From an uncultured Erysipelotrichaceae bacterium (GTDB lineage: Bacteria > Bacillota_I > Bacilli_A > Acholeplasmatales > Anaeroplasmataceae), in the NCBI GenBank assembly GCA_902796895.1, contig CADBQV010000251.1, positions 1 to 7,802 on the forward strand: 7,802 nt of DNA, in the 5' to 3' direction. The notes under the pieces were generated by a model. The model was given only the letters and a program-made list of their open reading frames with translations, had not been told where the DNA came from and did no database searches. Of this stretch, positions 1-5,382 are shown one piece after another (positions within the stretch are counted from its first letter, which is position 1; each line of letters begins with the position of its first letter). Position numbers and translations under genes: made by a program.

Positions 1-1238
1 GCACATATTATTGTTTGACCAGCAGAAGCATTAAAGTCTTTAATGACACAATCGTGAATTTCATCTAATTCTAAAATTGTTTTAGAGATTTCACCTGGTT
101 CAACTCTTAAGCCATTAATCTTTAGCATCCAGTCTTTTCTATTTAAATATACGATATTTCCATCATCTTGTAATTTAACGATATCTCCAGTTTTATATAA
201 AATATCAAAGCCATCAATATCCTTAAATGGATTTTTAATAAATTGCTTATTAGTTTGTTCTTCTAAATTGAAATAACCAAGGGCGAAATTACCAGATAAG
301 CATAATTCACCTTCACTTACTTCATTTAAATTATCATCTAATACATAAGCTTTTTCTTTATATAAAGTCTTTCCAATTGGTGTATTATCATATTCTTTAT
401 CTATTTCAAAAAAGATAATACCACCTGCAGTTTCACTAGAACCATAACCATTTATAATTCTTAAATCTCTTCTATAAATGTTTGTGATTTTTTCACTACC
501 AGTTATAGCTAATTTTAATGTATTATTTTTGTTTTCATATAATTTTAAAATCTTAGGTGGAATATATGAAATTGATATATTATTTTCAGATATTATTTTA
601 GATAATAAGCTTGGATTTTTAAGAGCATTGTAAGGAATAATAAAAGTAGTTGTTGCGTCTGTAATAGAACCAAATAATAGGGCAAGACCTGCAATAAAGC
701 TAAATGGAATAGGTAGTCCCATTATTTGTCCTCTTTTTTTATAATTTGCTGAATCAAAAGCAATATCTCCTCTTATTACTGTATCATACATACTTTGATG
801 AGTATGAATAACACCTTTAGGATTTCCTGTAGAACCTGATGTATAAACTAAAAGAGAAGTATCAAATGCTTCATTTTTACATATTTCTTTTATTTCTAAT
901 TCTTTATCTATATCTTTTAAGAATTCTTCATTGATTCTTATTTTTGCATTACAATCATTAGCGATATAATCTAGTCTATCCTTAGGATAGCTTTTATCAA
1001 GTGCAGCAAAAGTTATGCCTTTCATCCATGATGCAATCATAGATGCGACATAATATATAGATCTTTCAATTTCGATAGTTAAAAAGTCTCCCTTTTTAAG
1101 TCCTAATTTATCTAATCTATTTGCGATTTTTTTAGATATTGAATATAGTTCTTTAAATGTATATTTAGAGCTATCATCAATTATAGCTATATCATTTGGA
1201 TATAAATTTACTACCTCGTATATTTTTTCTAAAAGCAT
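1..1238 (-). CDS. AMP-binding adenylation-domain protein, NRPS-like (3' end beyond window)
   Basis: This is an adenylate-forming enzyme that would activate a carboxylic acid with ATP. The visible 412 residues start at the ATG at 1238, 8 nt after a GGAGG site at 1247-1251, and no stop occurs before the left edge. Motifs run in NRPS order: A2-like region 73-92 (ALDKSYPKDRL), A3 phosphate loop 132-142 (YTSGSTGNPKG), A5 263-270 (NGYGSSET), A7 348-353 (YKTGDI, Asp352 for ribose) and A8 hinge 367-384 (LKINGLRVEPGEI). The A10 lysine would lie beyond the edge, as would any carrier or condensation domain. Residues 179-183 (FSFIA) align with the A4 FDA-type region, with Ile where alpha-amino-acid A domains carry Asp. 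That suggests a substrate that is not an ordinary alpha-amino acid, but this is a by-eye alignment. DltA-like, stand-alone ligase or true NRPS cannot be separated here. The gene is divergent from the sulfur genes and may be unrelated to them. Confidence 0.88.
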   Translation of the reverse strand, partial: MLLEKIYEVVNLYPNDIAIIDDSSKYTFKELYSISKKIANRLDKLGLKKGDFLTIEIERSIYYVASMIASWMKGITFAALDKSYPKDRLDYIANDCNAKIRINEEFLKDIDKELEIKEICKNEAFDTSLLVYTSGSTGNPKGVIHTHQSMYDTVIRGDIAFDSANYKKRGQIMGLPIPFSFIAGLALLFGSITDATTTFIIPYNALKNPSLLSKIISENNISISYIPPKILKLYENKNNTLKLAITGSEKITNIYRRDLRIINGYGSSETAGGIIFFEIDKEYDNTPIGKTLYKEKAYVLDDNLNEVSEGELCLSGNFALGYFNLEEQTNKQFIKNPFKDIDGFDILYKTGDIVKLQDDGNIVYLNRKDWMLKINGLRVEPGEISKTILELDEIHDCVIKDFNASAGQTIIC

Positions 1239-1283
1239 AATATATACCTCCAATATTAAATTAAAAAATAAGTCTTTTCTTTT

Positions 1284-1312
1284 ATTATAGACTCTAATTA
1301 ATTCTTAAACAA
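1284..1312 (-). promoter_or_regulatory. Putative sigma-A promoter of the adenylation gene
   Basis: Reading the minus strand, TTGTTT (1312-1307) lies 17 nt before a perfect TATAAT (1289-1284). The start codon is at 1238, giving a 5' UTR of about 40 nt. The -35 is weak (TTG only), so the call rests mainly on the -10, its spacing and its position. In sequence this AT-rich, chance matches are common. Confidence 0.5.
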
Positions 1313-1409
1313 ATATTTTTTAGCTTATTATAATTATTTTTGTAAAAAATAATAAAATGTTTAACAAATGATTCTTTTTATGTAAATAAATTATTTTTTA
1401 AAAAAACTA

Positions 1410-1437
1410 TTTACTATTGGCACAAAAAGTGTATAAT
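1410..1437 (+). promoter_or_regulatory. Putative sigma-A promoter of operon 1
   Basis: A perfect -10 TATAAT at 1432-1437 is preceded by TTTACT at 1410-1415 with a 16-nt spacer. The predicted transcript start near 1443-1446 falls at the first base of the 1446-1462 inverted repeat and upstream of the leader ORF. A closer TTGGCA at 1417 is too near the -10 to act as its -35. The stretch between the two divergent promoters (about 1313-1409) is AT-rich filler in which I see no gene. Confidence 0.6.
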
Positions 1438-1445
1438 ATAGTTAA

Positions 1446-1462
1446 CCTATCGAAAAGGTAGG
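1446..1462 (+). promoter_or_regulatory. Transcript-start hairpin or operator of operon 1
   Basis: CCTATC pairs with GGTAGG across a GAAAA loop, a 6-bp stem with one G-U pair. It begins about 9 nt after the -10, so it would form the very 5' end of the mRNA. It could protect the transcript or be a protein-binding site overlapping initiation. The TAGG/CCTA arms resemble those at the second operon's start (4004-4037). Confidence 0.45.
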
Positions 1463-1472
1463 AAAAGTAAAA

Positions 1473-1584
1473 AAGGGATGAATATGTATATGAGTTATAG
1501 AAATTTATTTATGGTATTTATGCGATGTTTTATTAAAAATTGAATAATTAAATAAATTAAAATAAGGGAGATATATGTATGAGT
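1473..1584 (+). repeat. Imperfect direct repeat of the translation-start region
   Basis: Bases 1473-1495 (Shine-Dalgarno and start of the leader ORF) and 1564-1584 (Shine-Dalgarno and start of the first GHR gene) read almost the same. Both begin AAGGGA, pass through ATATGTAT and end GAGT, with small indels. The span given runs from the first copy to the second. It may reflect a local duplication, or convergence in AT-rich initiation sites. Confidence 0.4.
1484..1543 (+). CDS. Putative Arg-Cys leader peptide, operon 1
   Basis: A 19-codon ORF encodes MYMSYRNLFMVFMRCFIKN and stops at TGA, 35 nt before the GHR start codon. AAAGGGA at 1472-1478 stands about 5 nt before the ATG at 1484. In-frame ATGs at 1478 and 1490 are alternatives, and 1484 has the best spacing. 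It ends in an Arg-Cys pair (CGA TGT) followed by four residues. The second leader at 4050 shares L-F-x4-R-C and a terminal Asn. CGA is absent in frame from the long genes here, so the codon choice looks deliberate. By analogy with classical leader peptides, its translation probably reports Cys (or Arg) charging and controls the downstream operon. No product function is implied beyond that. The pairing with the second leader is the main support. Confidence 0.6.
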   Translation: MYMSYRNLFMVFMRCFIKN

Positions 1585-2823
1585 GAAGATATAAATATAA
1601 GCTGTAATATTTTATTACACAAGCAAAAAGAAAAGAAGAATGAATCAATTAAATATGATGATAATTTAGCAGAATATTTAGCATCAATTAATAATACAAA
1701 GCCAAGACCTAAATTAGACAAAGGTGAAATTGACGAAAAAGGATATTGGATAAGACAAAGAAATTTCTTAACTAAGCCTTTTGGTAATGGCATTAATGAT
1801 TTAAAGGCTGATAAAGATAGATATATAATTTATTGGGCACCTGGTTGTAACTGGAGTAATAGACCAGTAATAGTAAGAGATTTATTAGGTTTAAATGATG
1901 TGATTTTAGATTATAAGGTTTCACATACTGGTGAATCAAATAAATATGGATGGGGATTTCCACAGGAGCCACTTTTTAAGGATAAATATACTGGAGTTTA
2001 TTTTTTATCTGATTTATATACTAATTATGATAAAAATTATACAGGTAGGGCAACAACACCTACACTTGCTGATTATAAAGAAAAAATAGCAGTAAATAAT
2101 GATTATCATAGATTGACAAATTATTTTGAGGTTTATTTTAGAAAATATCAAAAGGAAAATGCACCTGATTTATATCCTCTAAAGTATAGAGAATATATCG
2201 ATGAATTTAATGATTGGTTATTTCCAAATATCAATGATGGTCATTACCGTCAAGCCTTCGCGCAATCACCTGAGGCTTATAAGGATGGTCAAGAGGCTTT
2301 CCATAATGCACTTGAAAAATTAGATGAAAGATTAAAGACAAACAGGTTTGTTTTTGGTGATTATATAACAGATTCAGATATTAGAATATATGTTTCATTA
2401 ATTAAGTGGGAAACTGATTTTTATGTTAATGTAGGTCCTCAAAAGAAAAGAATATCTGAATATAAAAATATATGGGAATATTTAAAAGAATTATATAGTA
2501 TTGATGAATTTAAAAGATATACTAATATACCTAAAGATGAGTGGAAGGGTGATGCGAATAGATTTGGCACATACCTACCACGTATTGCAGCTAAGATTAA
2601 TTGGGATATCGAATTAAAAACAGATCATGAAAGAAAAAAATTATCAAGTGATCCAAATAATTTATTCTTATATCATAAAAAAGAAGAAAGAATTGAAGAT
2701 TATGAAACAATAATTAGTCAATCAATTTGGAATTCAAGTGATATTAATGTAAGAAAAAACAAGAATTTTAAATTAAAGGTTGATGCAAGCATCAACCCAT
2801 TAAAGGGACTTTTACATAATTAA
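1579..2823 (+). CDS. Glutathionyl-hydroquinone reductase-like protein (Xi-class GST family), paralogue 1
   Basis: A 414-residue cytosolic protein of the YqjG/ECM4/PcpF group, whose characterised members reductively remove glutathione from S-glutathionyl-hydroquinones. The N-terminal thioredoxin-like part carries the presumed catalytic Cys90 in GCNWSNRPVIVRDLLGL, in place of the usual CPWAHR. Next come RATTPTL and AVNNDYHRL (the family's metal-free substrate loop, normally VNNES), then the helical C-terminal domain with NRFVFGDYITDSDIR and EYKNIWEYLKELY. At 414 residues it is longer than the usual 320-370. The tail ends in a motif, INPLKGLL, shared with the second paralogue. The ATG at 1579 follows GGGAG (1566-1570) by 8 nt. 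An out-of-frame ATG overlaps at 1575. GNAT and SGNH genes follow at 11-12 nt spacing. Glutathione itself may not be the cosubstrate in such an organism. Family call firm, reaction uncertain. Confidence 0.85.
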   Translation: MSEDINISCNILLHKQKEKKNESIKYDDNLAEYLASINNTKPRPKLDKGEIDEKGYWIRQRNFLTKPFGNGINDLKADKDRYIIYWAPGCNWSNRPVIVRDLLGLNDVILDYKVSHTGESNKYGWGFPQEPLFKDKYTGVYFLSDLYTNYDKNYTGRATTPTLADYKEKIAVNNDYHRLTNYFEVYFRKYQKENAPDLYPLKYREYIDEFNDWLFPNINDGHYRQAFAQSPEAYKDGQEAFHNALEKLDERLKTNRFVFGDYITDSDIRIYVSLIKWETDFYVNVGPQKKRISEYKNIWEYLKELYSIDEFKRYTNIPKDEWKGDANRFGTYLPRIAAKINWDIELKTDHERKKLSSDPNNLFLYHKKEERIEDYETIISQSIWNSSDINVRKNKNFKLKVDASINPLKGLLHN

Positions 2824-2834
2824 AGGAGTTAATC

Positions 2835-3287
2835 ATGAAATCAATTAGAGTTAATCAAGAATGGCAAAAAGCATTAGTATATTATATAAGATATGAATTT
2901 ATAAAGGATGCTATAAAAAAAGAACCAGAAAAAGATTTCTTTTCTGCAGAATGGGAATTTTCAGGAGATGCTATAACTGATAGATATATATTAGTTTTAG
3001 ATGATTTTAATAATCCTGTATCTACAGTAAGATTTTTAATTGATAAAAATAATTATGGCCTAATTGAAAGAGTAAGAACATTACCAAATGAAGAAAGAAA
3101 AGGATATGGTAAGGCAGCAATGATAGAGGCTGAGTGTTGGTTACATGATTTAGGAGTTAATAAAGTATTTGTAGAAGCAATAGAGCCTGCCTTAAAATTT
3201 TATTTAAATGTAGGTTATAAATTAAGTAATGATCCTGATATTTTAAGAAATCATGATACATTATTATTAATGGAAAAAGATATATAG
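2835..3287 (+). CDS. GNAT-family N-acetyltransferase
   Basis: A 150-residue single-domain protein of the Gcn5-related acetyltransferases, which move an acetyl group from acetyl-CoA to an amine. The acetyl-CoA pyrophosphate loop is RKGYGK at 88-93, preceded by strand beta-4 (LIERVRTLPNEE) and followed by the helix AAMIEAECWLHDLGV. FVEAIEPALKFYLNVGYK (about 115-132) is the usual beta-5/FYxxxGY C-terminal half. The N-terminal IRYEF...EFSGDAITDRYILVLDD resembles the ElaA-like pattern, but substrate cannot be inferred. AAAGGAG at 2822-2828 overlaps the previous stop, and the 11-nt gap indicates translational linkage to the GHR gene. In Bacillus, GNAT enzymes acting on S-modified cysteines sit in sulfur-salvage operons (ytmI/snaA). 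A similar role here is an inference from context only. Confidence 0.85.
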   Translation: MKSIRVNQEWQKALVYYIRYEFIKDAIKKEPEKDFFSAEWEFSGDAITDRYILVLDDFNNPVSTVRFLIDKNNYGLIERVRTLPNEERKGYGKAAMIEAECWLHDLGVNKVFVEAIEPALKFYLNVGYKLSNDPDILRNHDTLLLMEKDI

Positions 3288-3299
3288 GAGGTATGGTCC

Positions 3300-3920
3300 A
3301 TGGGTAAATTAAATATTGTTTTATATGGTGATTCTAATACCTATGGACTAAATCCTAATGGTAGTAGATATAAAATAAGATATTCAAATGTATTAAATAA
3401 ATTATTAATTAATTCTAATGTATATGAAGAAGGTGAAGTAGGTAGAACTACAATTTATAATGATAAAAGAGAAGGCAAAGTAGCTATAGAAACTATAGAA
3501 AAGGATTTATCTAAATATAAATATATAGATTTATTAATAATTATGCTTGGGACAAATGATTATAAAATTAATAACGCCAAAAATGTTATAGAATTAGAAA
3601 ATGGTATAAATTTATTAATTAATAAAATTAAAACATTTAATAATGTTAATAAAATAATATTAATATCACCTATATTACTTTCAAAAAATATAGAATATTT
3701 AGATAAAGAATTTAATTATAATTCTTATAAGATATCAGAAGTTGCATCTGATATTTATTTAAAGGTAGCAAGAAAAAACAATTTACTTTTTTATGATGCA
3801 AAAGATGTAGCATATGCAGGAAGTGATGGCGAGCATTTTACTAAAGAAAGTCATATTTCACTAGGAATAGGACTAGCTAAATTTATTAAAAATTATTTAA
3901 ATTATACTTTTAATTTTTAG
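3300..3920 (+). CDS. SGNH/GDSL-family esterase (arylesterase-like)
   Basis: A 206-residue hydrolase of the SGNH superfamily without a signal peptide, so probably cytosolic. Block I is YGDSNTYG with nucleophile Ser12. Block II is EGEVGRTT with oxyanion Gly48. Block III is MLGTND with Asn86. Block V is DGEHFT with Asp176 and His179 completing the triad. GDSNTYGxNP and the GRTT block are typical of the arylesterase/acyltransferase (MsAcT-like) branch. The gene starts at ATG 3300, 7 nt after GGAGGT (3287-3292), which overlaps the preceding stop. It is the last gene of operon 1, and its TAG stop forms the base of the terminator stem. Substrate is unknown. With an acetyltransferase directly upstream, a deacetylase or thioester/ester-cleaving job is conceivable but unproven. 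Confidence 0.86.
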   Translation: MGKLNIVLYGDSNTYGLNPNGSRYKIRYSNVLNKLLINSNVYEEGEVGRTTIYNDKREGKVAIETIEKDLSKYKYIDLLIIMLGTNDYKINNAKNVIELENGINLLINKIKTFNNVNKIILISPILLSKNIEYLDKEFNYNSYKISEVASDIYLKVARKNNLLFYDAKDVAYAGSDGEHFTKESHISLGIGLAKFIKNYLNYTFNF

Positions 3921-3947
3921 AGAGATTTAAAATCTCTCTTTATTTTT
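3919..3947 (+). terminator. Rho-independent terminator of operon 1
   Basis: AGAGAGATTT and AAATCTCTCT form a 9-bp stem (3919-3927 with 3931-3939) around a TAA loop, followed by a T-rich tract (TTTATTTTT). The left arm overlaps the SGNH stop codon. It separates operon 1 from the promoter at 3971. Confidence 0.88.
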
Positions 3948-3970
3948 ATTTAAAAAGTATATAAAACCTA

Positions 3971-3999
3971 TTGACATAGTAGGAAATAAGTGATAATAT
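3971..3999 (+). promoter_or_regulatory. Strong sigma-A promoter of operon 2
   Basis: A perfect TTGACA (3971-3976) is followed after 17 nt by TAATAT (3994-3999), preceded by TG one base upstream (extended -10, TGnTAATAT). Start of transcription is expected near 4005-4007, at the beginning of the inverted repeat 4004-4037. Confidence 0.75.
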
Positions 4000-4003
4000 T
4001 ATG

Positions 4004-4037
4004 CTATCCTAGTTATCCTACCAAACTACTAGGATAG
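4004..4037 (+). promoter_or_regulatory. TAGGA-rich inverted repeat at the transcript start of operon 2
   Basis: CTATCCTAG (4004-4012) is a perfect 9-bp inverted match to CTAGGATAG (4029-4037). A second TATCCTA (4014-4020) inside the loop could pair with the same right arm, so two mutually exclusive hairpins are possible. With the TAGGA at 3980-3984 inside the promoter spacer there are four TAGGA/TCCTA cores within 55 bp. The right arm touches the leader's Shine-Dalgarno (GAGGTGA, 4037-4043). It may be a 5' mRNA structure, an operator, or both. I do not recognise it as a T-box, SAM riboswitch or CymR box. Confidence 0.55.
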
Positions 4038-4049
4038 AGGTGAAGAGTT

Positions 4050-4106
4050 ATGTTTTTAAGAAAATTATTTGGAAATTCATTTCGATGTCATCGGATGTGT
4101 AATTAA
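4050..4106 (+). CDS. Putative Arg-Cys leader peptide, operon 2
   Basis: An 18-codon ORF encodes MFLRKLFGNSFRCHRMCN, with GAGGTGA (4037-4043) 6 nt upstream of its ATG and a TAA stop 39 nt before the GHR start. The C-terminal RCHRMC carries two Cys and two Arg, the latter as CGA and CGG, codons I did not find in frame in the long genes of this window. It aligns with the operon 1 leader through L-F-x4-R-C and a final Asn. The CGATGTCATCG segment (4083-4093) is also an inverted repeat. Short Arg/Cys-containing leader peptides precede sulfur-assimilation operons in Actinobacteria; whether this one is related cannot be judged here. Likely role: ribosome stalling at Cys (or Arg) codons sets expression of the operon that carries cysteine synthase. 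Confidence 0.7.
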   Translation: MFLRKLFGNSFRCHRMCN

Positions 4107-4145
4107 TTATTAAATAAAAAAAATGAAAGAAGGAAAGTGATTAAT

Positions 4146-5366
4146 ATGGCAGCTGATGCATGTGGAATTTTTGCACATAAAGAAAAATTATTAAAGGATA
4201 AAGAATATAGCGATGAACTAGCTTTCAAGTTTGCTTTAGAAAAAGGTGTAAAGCCTAGACCTAATGAAACTAAAGAAGAAATAGATGAAAGAGGAGTCTT
4301 CGTAAGACAAGCAAATAGATTTACAACTCCATTTGGAAATGAAGAAGGAAACTTAAAAGCATTACCAAATAGATATGGAATATACTGGGCTCATGGATGC
4401 CACTGGAGTAATAGACCTGTAATAGTAAGAGATATATTAGGCTTAGAAGATGTTATATATGAAAAGCATGTAACACATACAGGTGAAACTAATAAATACG
4501 GTTGGGGCTTTAGAGATCAAGAAGGATATAAAGATGAAAAAACAGGATTTCATTTTTTATCTGAAGCATATTTCAATGTTGATAAAGATTATAATGGTAG
4601 AGCAACAACACCTACTTTAGTAGATTTAGATAAGAAAATAGCAGTTAATAATGATTATCATAGATTAACAAATTATATTGAAGTTTATTTTAGAAAATAT
4701 CAAAAAACTGATATAGATTTATACCCAGTAAAATATAGAGATGTAATCGATGAATTTAATGATTGGCTATTTCCTACAATAAATAATGGTCACTATAGAA
4801 TGGCATTTTGTCAATCTAAGGTGGCATATGATGAGGCATATGATGATTTTTTCGATAATATCGAAAAGCTAGATAAAAGATTAGAGAATAATAGATTTTT
4901 ATTTGGTGATTATATAACAGATTCAGATATTAGATTATATGTAACATTAGTAAGATGGGAAACATCATATTACCGTAATATTGGACCAATGAAAAAAAGA
5001 ATTACAGAATATAAAAATATTTGGGGATATGTTAAAGATTTATTTTCTATTCCTGAATTTAGAAGATATACATTCTTTGAATTTACAAATGATAATACAA
5101 GCTTATTTAGACCTTATGCTGAAAGAATAGCACCAAAGGTTGATTATGATAAGGAATGGAAAACAGATGGTAAAAGAAAAGAATTATCTAATGATAAAGA
5201 AAATGTCTATTTACATACAAATATAGATTTTAAAGAATATGAAACAAAAATAAGTGAAAGTCATTGGAATAGTTTAAATAGAAAAGATAGAGATCCATTT
5301 AATAGAACTATTAAAATTGATCCATCTATAAATCCTTTAAAAGGATTATTAAAAAATGAAAGATAA
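4146..5366 (+). CDS. Glutathionyl-hydroquinone reductase-like protein (Xi-class GST family), paralogue 2
   Basis: A 406-residue close paralogue of the protein at 1579, matching at well over half of positions by eye across the core. Presumed catalytic Cys85 lies in GCHWSNRPVIVRDILGL. RATTPTL, AVNNDYHRLTNY and NRFLFGDYITDSDIRLY follow, and the extended tail again ends INPLKGLL. ATG 4146 is chosen over the in-frame GTG at 4137. The GTG lies inside the Shine-Dalgarno-like AAGGAAAGTGAT (4130-4141), too close to initiate, whereas ATG 4146 lies 4 nt beyond it. It is the first gene of an operon with a sulfonate-type binding protein and cysteine synthase, which argues for a role in releasing sulfur from an S-conjugate or thioether rather than quinone detoxification. 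This role is inference. No glutathione-synthesis gene is visible. Confidence 0.85.
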   Translation: MAADACGIFAHKEKLLKDKEYSDELAFKFALEKGVKPRPNETKEEIDERGVFVRQANRFTTPFGNEEGNLKALPNRYGIYWAHGCHWSNRPVIVRDILGLEDVIYEKHVTHTGETNKYGWGFRDQEGYKDEKTGFHFLSEAYFNVDKDYNGRATTPTLVDLDKKIAVNNDYHRLTNYIEVYFRKYQKTDIDLYPVKYRDVIDEFNDWLFPTINNGHYRMAFCQSKVAYDEAYDDFFDNIEKLDKRLENNRFLFGDYITDSDIRLYVTLVRWETSYYRNIGPMKKRITEYKNIWGYVKDLFSIPEFRRYTFFEFTNDNTSLFRPYAERIAPKVDYDKEWKTDGKRKELSNDKENVYLHTNIDFKEYETKISESHWNSLNRKDRDPFNRTIKIDPSINPLKGLLKNER

Positions 5367-5382
5367 AAGGAGAATATAAAAA

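Noticed and set aside
1334..1352. AT-only inverted repeat TTATTTTT / AAAAAATAA as a possible terminator or operator
   Set aside because: It contains only A-T pairs in a region that is almost all A and T, follows no gene end in either direction, and is expected by chance.
1438..1578. T-box, SAM riboswitch or similar known riboswitch in the 5' UTR of operon 1 (and likewise 4004-4145)
   Set aside because: The leaders are only about 135-140 nt, lack T-box specifier/GGUGG-type motifs and SAM-aptamer cores, and contain a translated-looking small ORF instead.
1557..1793. 78-residue open frame on the minus strand overlapping the first GHR gene start
   Set aside because: It is antisense to a well-supported gene, has a low-complexity hydrophobic translation and no Shine-Dalgarno, so it is a chance frame.
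4137..4145. GTG start at 4137 for the second GHR gene
   Set aside because: The GTG is part of the Shine-Dalgarno-like AAGGAAAGTGAT, leaving no room for ribosome positioning. ATG 4146 is correctly spaced and gives an N-terminus that aligns with paralogue 1.
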